DNA of 64,000 bases from Anaeramoeba flamelloides (lineage: Eukaryota; Metamonada; Anaeramoebidae): contig JANTQA010000023.1 of NCBI GenBank assembly GCA_027625915.1, positions 18,352,001-18,416,000 on the forward strand, in the 5' to 3' direction. The notes beneath the pieces were generated by a model, which saw nothing but the letters and a program-made list of their open reading frames with translations, was not told the origin of the DNA and searched no databases. Positions 11,248-21,582 of this stretch are shown one piece after another. The stretch's first letter is position 1. Each line of letters begins with the position of its first letter. A program made the position numbers and the translations under genes.

Positions 11248-11452
11248 CTAAGAAATCGTGAATGCTTCGTTGAGAGGTAGTTGTTTAGTATCTGCCATTT
11301 TTTTTCTTTTTGATTCAATCTTTTTTGATCGTTCCAGTTTTTGTTTTTGTCTTTTCTTTTTATTTTCAAGTTACCCATACCAACTAGTTTCTGTCCTTCA
11401 AGTATTAGTAGGTAACCACTTGATTTTTTTCCTTAGTAACTCTTCTTCCCAT
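11248..11452 (-). CDS. candidate tiny two-exon basic protein, unrecognised
   Basis: On the minus strand an ATG at 11450-11452 opens MGRRVTKEKNQ, after which the frame closes. Another frame then runs through KRQKQKLERSKKIESKRKK and ends LPLNEAFTIS before TAG at 11248-11250. The stretch between contains CTACTAATACTTG, which looks like a branch-point region ahead of AG sites, so a very short intron is possible. The composition (Lys/Arg-rich N-terminus, ordinary C-terminus) resembles small nucleolar or ribosome-associated proteins. I do not recognise a family, and the exact splice sites are not determined. It may be chance. Confidence 0.22.
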
Positions 11453-11805
11453 TAAAAAGGAAATTCAAATAGGGAAAAAATAGAAAAAAAAATAAATTTT
11501 CAATTTATTATCAAATTAAAAAAAATCTAAGGGCAAATGGGAAGTAATTATGTTGATTTACCTCTCTACAAAAATAAATAAAAATAAATAAATTAAAACA
11601 AATTTTTTGTTTTATTGTTTTAATAATCTTTGTAACATCTTTAAAAAATCCTAATAATTAAGACTGGTATATTTAAAAATGAAGTATTATATTAATTCGA
11701 AAAAGAAAGTTATATAAAAAAAAAAATGGAACTCTGTCCTCAAGAGTCAAGATGATAGAAATATTTCATAAAATATTAATAGAGAAAAGCTTTTGAAATT
11801 GCTTT
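11453..11805. other. intergenic, nothing recognised
   Basis: AT-rich spacer, probably the 3' flank of the minus-strand gene that follows. Confidence 0.5.
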
Positions 11806-12543
11806 TTATTTTTTTTTTGCAAAATCTTTACACCGTTTAAAAACCATTTTCTTTCGATGGAATTTTGAACAGTTTTTAAATCCGTAACTTTCAAAAAAAT
11901 AAGTCATTCCTCGTTGCAAATTTTTCGCTAAAATATTTGGCCTAAATGATTGATAAATTGTAAAAAAGCGTTTATCAATGACAATTGGTGCATTCTCCTT
12001 TTCTAAACCTTCTGGCCAATTAGTGATTAATGAAGAATCGTGATATTTAAAGATGGAAAATCGGTCTTTCCATCTGGGCATTGGATCTGTTGTCATAATC
12101 ATTTCTAATTGTTGAAAAGTGATTTTTTTTGATTTCAAAATCTTTTTTAATTTTTTTTTAATCTTTTTAGACTCCGAAGATGTCCTTCTACGTTTTTTAT
12201 CACCAGTCTTTTTATTTCCTTTCCTGTTGTTTTGACGACTGTTGGTATCAGTATCAGAATCAATTTTGATCTTATCTTGGTCCTTATCAACATTCTTAGT
12301 TTTGGTCTTTTTAGGGTTGTTTAATAGTTTTAAGGGTTTTCTTTTACGATTTCTTGACAATTCGATTGCTTGAAATTTTTGGATGTTTAATTTATTTGTC
12401 TCGAATTTTTTATTTTTTGAAAATATTTCTTCAATAATTTCATTAGTATCTCCAGTTGGCTTTTTAATTGGTGACTGCTTACAGGATTGCTGTTCACTGT
12501 TCCCATAATTTTCAATTTTTAAATTTGAACTTTTCATTTCCAA
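11806..12543 (-). CDS. hypothetical basic protein, 245 residues
   Basis: A single uninterrupted frame with ATG at 12541-12543 and TAA at 11806-11808. Base composition is more balanced than the flanks, as in the other real genes here. Residues 1 to about 140 are charged and probably disordered: KKPTGD, then RNRKRKPLK, an Asp-rich patch (DSDTDTN) and GDKKRRRTSSESKKIKKKL, which together look like bipartite nuclear localisation signals. Residues from about 150 to 245 are ordinary and aromatic-rich (MPRWKDRFSIFKYHD, ITNWPEGLEKENAP, FFTIYQSFRPN, RGMTYFFESYGF) and suggest a small folded domain. I do not recognise it. The basic, Ser-rich first half makes a nuclear or nucleolar location plausible; this is inference. 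The gene stands alone, with repeats on both sides. Confidence 0.7.
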   Translation of the reverse strand: MEMKSSNLKIENYGNSEQQSCKQSPIKKPTGDTNEIIEEIFSKNKKFETNKLNIQKFQAIELSRNRKRKPLKLLNNPKKTKTKNVDKDQDKIKIDSDTDTNSRQNNRKGNKKTGDKKRRRTSSESKKIKKKLKKILKSKKITFQQLEMIMTTDPMPRWKDRFSIFKYHDSSLITNWPEGLEKENAPIVIDKRFFTIYQSFRPNILAKNLQRGMTYFFESYGFKNCSKFHRKKMVFKRCKDFAKKK

Positions 12544-13607
12544 ATCATAAAAACTTGTTGCTGTGCTATTGAAGTGTTTTATATTCTTAAGATCGCAAAG
12601 TACATGAAGTCCTAATGCAGTCTATTATTAAGGTGATGGGTATATTTATTTATGTTTTTATGTTTAAAAAAATTGTTAAAAATTCATTGAATTTTGTATT
12701 TTGTTTAATTTAAAAATTAGCAATATGGTTTGAATACTGAAAAGATGTTTTAAACAATAAAATACAATTGTAAAATTTCCGTGCTCTTTAGATATTTTAT
12801 ATATATTAAACCTTTTAGGAAAATGTTTTTTTTGATCAAAAAGAAAAAAATACCAATTTTTACACTTTAAAAAATATCAATTTATAATTTAGAATATTCT
12901 CAAAATACCAAGGAGAGAACCTTTAAAATATTTTATACTGTAGATATACTATTGAGTACTTCGTCGGATGTTTTTTGGGGCAAGAAGATAAAAAAATACA
13001 GGTTTAATTTGAAACAACACTTTTAGTGCTCAGGGATAGGGTAGTTTAGCTGACTGTGAAGAAAAATCCAAAGTGTATAAATTATTTTAATTTTCATCCA
13101 TAAACAATCTATAAAATCATTTATATTGGACAGTACATTGAATTTTGATCTGGAATCAATATCAAATTCGGATAGTCGTTCAGTAAAAGGTTGGTTCATT
13201 GAAAATAGAAGAATTGAATCGAGTTTATATAAAATTGCTGCATTTGTGATTTTTAGTAAAAGGAAATATAAAGGAGGTTGTTCCAATTGGATTTTGGGTT
13301 GACATCACAAATCTTTTATTTTCATTTTAATAAAATTTTATACAATCTTTTATTAACAGATTGAAATAATTTTTTTTTATCTGTAAAAAATACGAGTTTT
13401 TTATTTTCTCTGGAACTGCCCATCCTATGAAAATAATCCTAAAATCTGGTTATCTGAATTAAAAAAATTTAATATTTCAAGTATATTGAAATATTATTTC
13501 TATTTTTGATATTATAAGAAAAAGAGATTCATCATATTTATTAGCCTTAGTGGGTAATAAATTTAACTTTGAAATCTTTAACAAAATTTCTAAATAACAA
13601 TTTAGGA
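12544..13607. other. intergenic, no supported gene
   Basis: AT-rich upstream flank of the minus-strand gene. Fragment-like matches to the family A motif GATATACTATTG occur near 12945. A minus-strand frame at 13023-13286 lacks support. Confidence 0.4.
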
Positions 13608-14070
13608 ATTCGGAAAGTCCCGTAGAGTGCCGTAGAGTACTTAGCTTTTCCAGAATTCAAAAGAATGGAGAAAAAGCAAAGATTTTACTTTATTCTTTTA
13701 AATTCTGGAAAAGCTAACGGCGGTTTTCTTGGGGTTTTCTGTTAAATTTGTCAAATCTATGGATTTTCGTTAGGTTTTTTTGAGTTTTCTATTTATTTAG
13801 AAAATCAATAGATTTTCGTTAGGTTTTTTTTACTTTAGTAATAAAATAGAAAACCTCAAAAAAATCTAGAACACTTCACAAATAAACAGAAAACTCAAGA
13901 AAACATAACGGTGGTTTTCGAGAATTTAAAATAATGGAGAAAAACCAAAGATTTTACTCGATTCTTTTGAATTCTGGAAAAGTTAACCGCGGTTTTTTAA
14001 ATTTGAGAAATAAACGGAAAATTTATTTAATTTTCAGTTTATTTCTTAAATTAAAAAAAAAAATTTAATG
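13608..14070. repeat. modular palindromic array, family E copy 3
   Basis: Starts CGTAGAGTGCCGTAGAGTAC, then alternates the TTTTCCAGAATTCAAAAGAA hairpin module (13648-13720 and 13918-13985) with GGTTTTCTTGGGGTTTTCTG and AAATCAATAGATTTTCGTTA modules and their inverses (13725-13905). A GAGAAATAAACGGAAAATTT module and its inverse close it at 14010-14060. This is the clearest example of the mosaic structure. Confidence 0.65.
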
Positions 14071-14636
14071 GCAAATAAGAGGAATTAAAACTCCTCCATT
14101 AAATAATTAAAAAAAAAAAAAAAAAAAAAATGGAGGGTTTGTTCTGTTGTTTTTTTGTATTCTATTGCAAACAACCAATTGTCGCAAAGTAGTAATTAAG
14201 AGTGGTATTGATTTAGGTTAAAAAGATTGATATTTACTGGGTTATTAGTACTTATGAATTAATAACTGACTCGAACGAAGAACTAATTGGATAAATATCT
14301 TCTTTGATGTAATTTTAATGACTTGGTCAGTAATTTTTTAAAGTAAAATCGAAAAAAAATAAGATAAAAACGATTTTTTTGAAAAAATAAAATTTCTTTT
14401 AATCTGTAGATAAAATATCATATAACCTTTAATCAATGTGAAAGGATAGTTTTTATAAATGTTTATTAATTTTAATCTTTAGGAAAAAGATCATAAAAGT
14501 AAAAACGGAAATGAAAGGGCAGTATTTGCAATATGTTCAAAATTCACTTGGGAAGTATCCTTAAATTTTTGATGTTTAATAGAAAAGTGAATATAAAATA
14601 TTTTTAAAAGTGTTTTTCCTTGTTGGGTTTTATCGT

Positions 14637-16077
14637 TTTAGGCAGTCGGTACATTTTACTAATTTTGAAAAATTTTAATTGTGAATACATTACTAAAAAA
14701 AGATTTTTTGAGTGTCATGGGATATTCAAACTTTGAAACCAAAATACCACTCATGCACCATATTGTGAAAAGATAGTGAACCTAAAGTAAATTAGAGTTA
14801 AATCATTAAATTTTTTAATGTTTTGAACATTTTTTTTTAATTAAATTTTGGTTTTATTAAATTTTAGGTTTTGGATTGAGAAATATGTTTAAATCTAGAA
14901 AGTAAGACTTGAAATGAATCATAGAATAAACCTAAAAAATATAGATGATGGTTTGTGTATTTTAAAAGAATTTTTTCTTTTTTAAGACCAAACAAGAAAG
15001 ATCACCTTTACTAGATAAATCTGTTGAAATAAAGATTAATGAAAAAAAACAAAAATCGACCAAAGTATATTTTAGAAGATTTATTTTCTTTTTCTTCTTA
15101 ATTTGGAATAAACCCAAACAATTCCATTACCATGGATTACTGGGACCATTACTATTTATTATTTATATATCAAAAACATTTTTTTCCTAATTTGCTTTTA
15201 AAATTAGTTTTTTTCAAATATTTTTATCAAACCAAGCCAAAACAATAATTTTTTTAAAATTGAAAGTTGATTAAATTCTCGAAATCAAAAAAAAGCATTT
15301 ACTAAAAGTTCAACTCAAAGAAAAAGAAAATTGAGAAAAAATTGAAAGAATGATTCAGAATTATTTTGAGTTTTCATATATAATCGAAAATATCTAAATA
15401 CATTCAGTTTCACTTTTAAAACACAAACTTTCAAGGAAATTTAAGGTACAAAAAAATCTCAAATTAAAGCACAAAATTCAGATTTTAGTAAAAATAATTT
15501 GTGAAACAAAAATTCAAAAAAATGTACCTTAATATTCAGATTTTTATGTACCTTAATTTTCGTTAAACAGTCTGTGTCTTAAAAGTGGAACTGGCTGTAT
15601 TAAATCAAACAAATACATCTAATAAATCTCTATTTCTGAAGAAGACTTTAAAAAATATCCTATTTTCTTGAACGAAATCTAAAATTAGATCAGTTAAATA
15701 GGGAATAGGAGATTCAAATTCATTGTAGAAATTCTATAGAAATTGAAAGTAATTTGTTTCTCAAAAATATTACAAAGAAAAGTATTTCTATGAAGAATTA
15801 AAAATAAAACCAAAATTAAAAAAAAGTAGTGATTTTATCAATTGTTAAGCAAAAGATCAAGAATCAAATAATTTTTTTTTATTTTGTCTTGGATCAATTT
15901 TTTATTTTATTTTTCATTTCCATTCATTAATTGGTCTGTAAACCTTTTATACTATAATATATCCCATTTTCATATTTATTAAAGTATTAATGTATTTGGC
16001 TAAAGAAATGATTGGAATGATTCACTTTCGCATAAACTGTTGACCTCAAAATTGGTAAAATATACTTACTACCTTAA
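14637..16077. mobile_element. TTAA-bounded element, family J copy 1, with nested MITE C
   Basis: The left end is TTTA then GGCAGTCGGTACATTTTAC; the right end is TTGGTAAAATATACTTACTA then CCTTAA, an inverse match. The body aligns to 37673-38889 and, inverted, to 53566-54772 (shared text such as GACCAAACAAGAAAGATCAC and TTTCTTTTTCTTCTTAATTT). Removing the nested family C copy at 15399-15599 leaves about 1.24 kb, the same as the other copies. TTAA borders suggest a piggyBac-type mechanism. No transposase frame is recognisable. Confidence 0.7.
15399..15599. mobile_element. MITE, family C copy 2, nested in family J
   Basis: Palindromic 200 bp unit from TACATTCAGTTTCAC to GTGGAACTGGCTGTA. It is absent at the matching place in the J copies at 37.7 and 53.6 kb, so it was inserted after J. 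Confidence 0.75.
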
Positions 16078-16940
16078 ACCATTTGAGTAAATCATTTGTA
16101 AACTTTTCGTTTTAATTTTTGGTTAATGAAATGGATTTTTCGAAATCAAAAAAGTGAAATTTTTTGCGAAATTTTACCTTTAAAAAAATTTTGTTTACTC
16201 TTTGAAATGATTTGGTAATCCTATTTTCAAGTGGTGTGTGTTTTTTTATTATTGACTTTAGTTCCTTTATGTTTTCAAATTAGTTATTAAAGAAAAACAT
16301 AAAAAGTTATTTTTTAAATAAAGGAAATAAATTATTTTGTAAAAGCTAAAAATTTTGAAAATAAAATGAACTCTTTTGGTTATGTTGGTTTGTGTTCGAA
16401 TTTTTTTGAAGTGAGAAAAATAGTTTTATTTTTTTCTTTTTTGACATGAAAAGATCACAAATATCCAAATTTCAAAATATATTAATTTTAGAGCTTCAAT
16501 ACGAGGAAATTTAAAAACAAAAAAAGATTAAATTGAGAAGCAAATAAAAAAAACATAAACTGAAAAATAAAACTGTAAATTTTCGATTATTTACGAAATG
16601 AAGTTTAAAAAATAATGGATAATGGGGTTTAACTGTTACAATTTTAAATTGAATTCCTAATCAGAGATCATTTATAACCAACTTGGAAAAAAGTTAAAAA
16701 AGATAGGAAAAGGAACAAAAACAATAATTAAAATTTTTTTAAATCGAATTTAAATTCCTCTAAAACTACCAGTGTTGGTTAGCTTATTGGTAATTTTCAG
16801 AATTTTTTCAAAATCCCATTTTTTAGAAAAATTGTAAAAAAAGTGATGAAAGGAAATTTGATCTCTTTTTAAATAGTTTTTCAAGATTTTATTATCGGTT
16901 TGGGAAATACACCTTTAAGAAGACTATTTAAATAAATCAG
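16078..16940. other. intergenic, nothing recognised
   Basis: AT-rich, short frames only, no clear repeat ends. Confidence 0.5.
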
Positions 16941-16962
16941 AAATGTTTAAGAATCAAATTGG

Positions 16963-17154
16963 ATGGAATTTTGGAGCAAAAAAAAAAACAAACAGACACT
17001 CGCCAAAGCACCAAAAAACGTGGTGATTGAGTTTATTAAAAACAATTGTGATGAGAACCCAGATTTCCCAATTGCAGAATTATTAAACAGAAGGAATATA
17101 TATAAAAAACAAAAAAAAAACACATCGATTTTCCAAAAAAAGTGTGTTCTTTGA
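16963..17154 (+). CDS. weak candidate coding fragment (plus strand)
   Basis: An island with more G and C than its surroundings reads on the plus strand as KAPKNVVIEFIKNNCDENPD followed by FPIAELLNRRNIYKKQKK. A second plus frame just after it reads HIDFPKKVCSLTKLFKQLKR before closing. The charge pattern looks protein-like, yet the minus strand of the same island also has an open frame rich in Phe and Leu. I do not recognise a family. It may be an exon, a decayed gene remnant, or chance. Confidence 0.2.
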   Translation: MEFWSKKKNKQTLAKAPKNVVIEFIKNNCDENPDFPIAELLNRRNIYKKQKKNTSIFQKKCVL

Positions 17155-17514
17155 CAAAGTTGTTCAAACAACTGAAAAGAAATGTTTTCTTTCGAAACTT
17201 GACTGTTTGAAAAAAAACTGTTTTAAAAATTGTAGAATTATCGATTTCGAAAGGCGAAAAGTAAAAAACATTCTGATTTTGAAAATGAAAAGATTTTAGC
17301 ATTCATGAATACAAAATAATTTTGTTTAAAAGATTCGAAACAAGTCACAATTTTTCTCACAATAGAAAATAAAAAATCTGCAATTTTGTTTATTCTTTTT
17401 TGGCACTAACACAGAAGACAAAATTGTTCTGAAACAAGATTTGAAAAGAACATGTTTTTTGGTTTAGATCTAAACAAGACATTAACAAAAGAAGCAAAAA
17501 AAGAGAGAACTTAC

Positions 17515-17619
17515 CCTATAGTCTCCTTTAGCAACCGACAAAAAGATTTTGGATTCTTCCCTGTTTAGTCCTGTTTCAGCCGAAAGCTGATCTAATATTT
17601 TTTCTTTTTGTTGTTCCAT
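17515..17619 (-). CDS. first exon of a UBA-like-domain protein, rest not found
   Basis: On the minus strand ATG at 17617-17619 opens 35 codons ending exactly at a strong donor, AGG|GTAAGT (phase 0). The peptide MEQQKEKILDQLSAETGLNR followed by EESKIFLSVAKGDYR matches the pattern of the N-terminal UBA-like domain of the p97 cofactor p47/NSFL1C (start, helix, xTGxxxxxARFFLESAxxDL). In that family the domain binds ubiquitin and is followed by SEP and UBX domains. I could not find a continuing exon in phase 0 in the next 1.5 kb: the AG sites at about 17430, 17360 and 17170 lead to short frames. The downstream gene may be large-introned, decayed, or a fragment. Confidence 0.42.
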
Positions 17620-18126
17620 ACGATTCGAAATTAATTCGCAAAATTTTCGAGTTCAAAAAACAATTTTTGTAAAAAATGTTTTTCATTTGCGAAATTTTTT
17701 TTCGAACTTGATAGAAATGTTCAAAATAGACTTAGTATTTCTCGTTACAACATTCTAAGGGTGGAAATTAGAGAAAATTATTCTGAAACACTGTTTGTAA
17801 AGATATTTTGAAGTAGAGATTGTCAACAGAACAAAAAATACTTTCTACTTTTTTGTAACAAATCCATTGGGTTGTTCGAAAATTTGTCTGTGGTGTCAAA
17901 TAATAGGTAACTTGAGAGAAAATATAAAATTTTAGTTAAAACGTTGGGGTGTCTGAAGAATGTATTTTGCCCTAAATTATCTCAATATTCAATTTGTACT
18001 TATGGGGTTATTGATTTTTGTTTTCACTTATTTTTCCTAAAAATTAAAGAACCATTGTCACAAAATGATGAGTTTTTGCCTTTTTTCACTCATAAATCAG
18101 TTCAAGAAAAGAATTCTCACTTGTTA

Positions 18127-18650
18127 TTACAAATTTTTGTCGTTTAATTTAAAATTTCTGTTAATTGACTTTTTTGTCAAATTTTTTGAAATCTGAGTTT
18201 CATTTGGGATTATTAGATCACCCAATATATCCAATTTATCGAACAAAAAGTATTCAAATAAATATAATTGTGAACTCAAAGTACATTTTATTTCATTGAA
18301 ATCACTATTTGGTAAAAGGAAAATCGAAAAATGAAGTGAAAAAGTATTCCCGTTTTTTAAAGGAAACTGAGAATTTTTCAATAAAATCAAATCTTTTTGA
18401 ATTCATTTAGTCTATTGTTACAAAGCCAAAAGTTGATTTTAAAACAAAACGAATACCAATTTAAGTGTAATTGCAAAAATTATTGAAAAATATTTTTATT
18501 TGACTCTTCAAAAAAACCTAAAAAGAATTGAATAAAGTAATGAAAGAGCAATATTCTGAATAGTTGAAATACAGAATATCTACAATCTTACATCTTGTAA
18601 ACGATTTGGTTGTTTATAAGTATCCTCAGACTTTTTGTGCCCTTTTCTAA
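18127..18650 (-). pseudogene. possible decayed coding region, unrecognised
   Basis: On the minus strand, a short exon-like piece at about 18595-18649 (acceptor TTTCTTTTTAG, reading KGHKKSEDTYKQPNRLQD, then GTAAGA) is followed by two overlapping frames. One runs through FIEKFSVSFKKREYFFTSFF (from about 18395) and the next through LYLFEYFLFDKLDILGDLII, ending near 18127. The switch of frame between plausible peptides suggests a frameshifted remnant. No family is recognised, and the splice assignment is tentative. Confidence 0.2.
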
Positions 18651-18659
18651 AAAGAAAAT

Positions 18660-20340
18660 TTGGTTACTTTTGTTTGAAAGAAATAAAATTTATGAAATCG
18701 ATAGGATAATTTTGACAAATTATTAAGGATTTATTTTACAAACCCCAATGAACAATGTTTGGTTAAAGTGTTTGTATTTTCGAAAATAATGTTTATTGCC
18801 ACAAAATAAAAAGGTGTTTTTTTAATTGATAAGAAAAATTAATCTTGTGTTCTCCTAAAAAAACACCAAATCGAAAGACACACGTTCCACAATTACTTTT
18901 TTTTGGATTGCTTTCAACAACTTTCTATTCCTTTTTAAGGTTTTTCTTTTTCATTCTTACCTAAAAAATTAGGATCCCACAAATAACAAGATAAGCTGAT
19001 AAGAAATTCGAATCTCCAAACCAACTCTTAAAAACTCAACACGGCTTACCAAAAACATGACTTCAAACAACGTTTTAAACAAAACAAAAATAAAAACCCT
19101 TAATTTTTATAATTTAAGTGACAATCTCCTTGCAAAAAAAAAAAATCTTCATAAATTTTTCGAACAAATTCCATAAAATTATTTTGAGAATTGAAAAACC
19201 AAATTAGAAATTTGAATTCTATAATAATCTTACTTTATTTTAATGTTAATATTTTATGAAACGAGGTATTGGTTCAAAACTGTGATTCTGTTTTCACATT
19301 TTCGAAAAGTGAAAAATCCGACATATTTTCTAATTATTACAAAAAAATTATTTAAATTAACAAGATTGAAATTTTCTAGTATTTAAAGAATTGAATGGAG
19401 TCTTTCTTTTAAAAAGACACAATAAATTGTTAAATAACTTTGTATCAAAAAATAATTATTTTGAAAAAAAAATAATAAATAAAATTTAAATCAAAAAATT
19501 CTGATGTTGGTATTTGAATAGTAACCAAAGTTTTTCACTTTATTTGCTGTTTTCTATTTTACCTTTTTTTTTTTTTTTTTTGGATTAAATTACTGAAATA
19601 AATAAAATGATTTTTCTCAAAATATCTATTTAAACATTTTTTAGGCGATATGAAGTATATACTGAGTGACTTAAGAGTTCAAAATGAAAGGATTTTCAGA
19701 TAAGGAAAAAGAAATGTGGCTCAACTTTTTAGCAAATTTGAATTTCAAAGACTATTATTTGTTTCAAAATAAATGGGTGAAAATTTTCATAAAGCTTTCC
19801 AAAAAAAGAACCAAAATAAATAAATAAAGACCTCTTTTTACAAGATATGATTAGAAGACAATCTACAAAAAGGAAAAAGGAAAAATGAAAAAAGGACAAA
19901 TTTTTTTTTCTTTTCTTTTTCAAAAAAACTTTGAAAAATTTAAATCTCATTTTTGCTCATATGTCACGATACCAGTAAAAAAGTTTTTCAGAGACCCTTT
20001 TTATCCTTTTTATTATTTTTTTTTTTTTATTTATTCAAATTGAAAAGATATGGTTTTTGTGGATTTTGTTGTTGTTTTGTTTAAATTTGGTTGGACTAGA
20101 TATCTTTTATGAAGAGATCTGTCCTGAAGGTTGTGAGAGAAACACTGCAATAATATGATCTATTGCTAATTTTGTTTGATTTGAAAGTTTAGTTGTACTT
20201 TATTGTATTTTTATTAAACTTAAAATAATTACCAAAAACAGTTAAACGAAAAAATAAAAACGTTTAAAAAAAACAAATAGTTATTAACTAAAAATAAAAA
20301 TATATAATTTTCAAAAAAAGATAAAAAAATGGTGAAGACG
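18660..20340. other. intergenic with repeat fragments
   Basis: AT-rich. A fragment of family I (ACTATTATTTGTTTCAAAAT) lies at 19746-19840, and a scrap resembling family B (TATTTGAATAGTAACC) near 19511. Splice-like strings occur around 18970-19070 on the minus strand without a consistent frame. No gene was recognised. Confidence 0.4.
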
Positions 20341-20344
20341 TGTT

Positions 20345-20535
20345 ATTTAACTAACACTATTAATCATGTTGGATTTCAAATTTTTAATTCTTAAAAGAAG
20401 CTTAAAATATTAATGACCTTTTTAGAATGGAAGTGTTTTGATGATTAGTTTTAATTCTAGAGAGGTTTTGTGTTTTTTTCGGAAAGCTCAATGAAAATTT
20501 TAGTCTTTCATATTTTACAATTAACACTATCAATT
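20345..20535. mobile_element. MITE, family I copy
   Basis: Matches the nested block at 2604-2763: TCAAATTTTTAATTCTTAAA, then GAAAGCTCAATGAAAATTTT, then a TTTTACAATTAAC end. The left part is diverged or missing. Confidence 0.5.
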
Positions 20536-20588
20536 ATTTTACAGATGATAACGATCCAATTCTGAACTCATCAAATATTTATAAATAT

Positions 20589-21083
20589 AGTAGGGAAAAA
20601 ATACCATACATGAAAATAATCCTGTAAAAGATTTTTAATTGTGAATAAGAATGAAAATTGTTGTGTGATTTCTTTTATTTTCAAACAAATCCTTTTTTTC
20701 AATAACCAAATTTTTTATGATCATAGTAATAAACCTACCTAAAGTTCATTAAAGTAGGGCACCTCTAGAATACTCAAATAAATGTTGGATAATCGTTAGA
20801 AGATCAACTTGTTTTGAAAAACAATAGAGTTTTATCAAGGTTTATGTAGAGTTTGGAAAATGATAATTATTATTCTTGTTTTTTGATTGATTGAATGGTG
20901 TTTTGAACAAGTATAACTTAATTAATCATTATTGTAATAAGTGGGCGAGTTATAATTTATAAAATTTTGATTCCTAAAGAAAGGATTTGATTTTAAATAA
21001 TTGAAATTACATATCAATTTTCATTCTTATTCACAATTATAATCTTGTCAGGGATTATTTTCATTTTTGGTATTTTTTTACTT
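20589..21083. mobile_element. MITE, family D copy 3 (diverged)
   Basis: Left end TAGGGAAAAAATACCATACA; right end is the inverse, running GGTATTTTTTTACTTG. The interior shares TTTGATTGATTGAATGGTGT in the opposite orientation to copies 1 and 2. It differs from those two at many sites, so it is older. Confidence 0.7.
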
Positions 21084-21582
21084 GTTTAATATTACATTTT
21101 TTATTTTTTCATCAAAAACAATTACATTAAAACACTGAGGAAGAAATTACAACTTTTTTAAATAGAGTAAACTCTATTTTTTAGAAAATTTTGTCCTCAA
21201 ACCCTTTGGTTCAATCTCTCAAACAGTTTGAGAAAACCTTTTAAAAATTATCTGATTCACTTTGAAATATATATTTAAACCCCAATTCAAAATTTTTAAC
21301 ACATCAAAATTCGATTTGTGAAAAAAAAAAACTTATTTAATCAATTCAAGAAGATTTACCAAATTAGAACCATTCGCTAATTGAAATGTTAACACTTGTT
21401 TATAAATTACAATACTCACAAAACAAGATATAAATAATTAATAAAAATAAATCATGGGTGTGTCAAAAAATTTCGAGATGAGCAAAACAAAAAAATACAT
21501 TAGTAAATTTGTTTAAATTCTATTAGGAATATTGATCGATCAAATGGTTAGATACTACCAACTAATATTATTAGAGTTCTTC

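Noticed and set aside
13023-13286. Minus-strand frame of 87 residues upstream of the 245-residue gene
   Set aside because: No recognisable family, no splice evidence, composition only slightly better than background.
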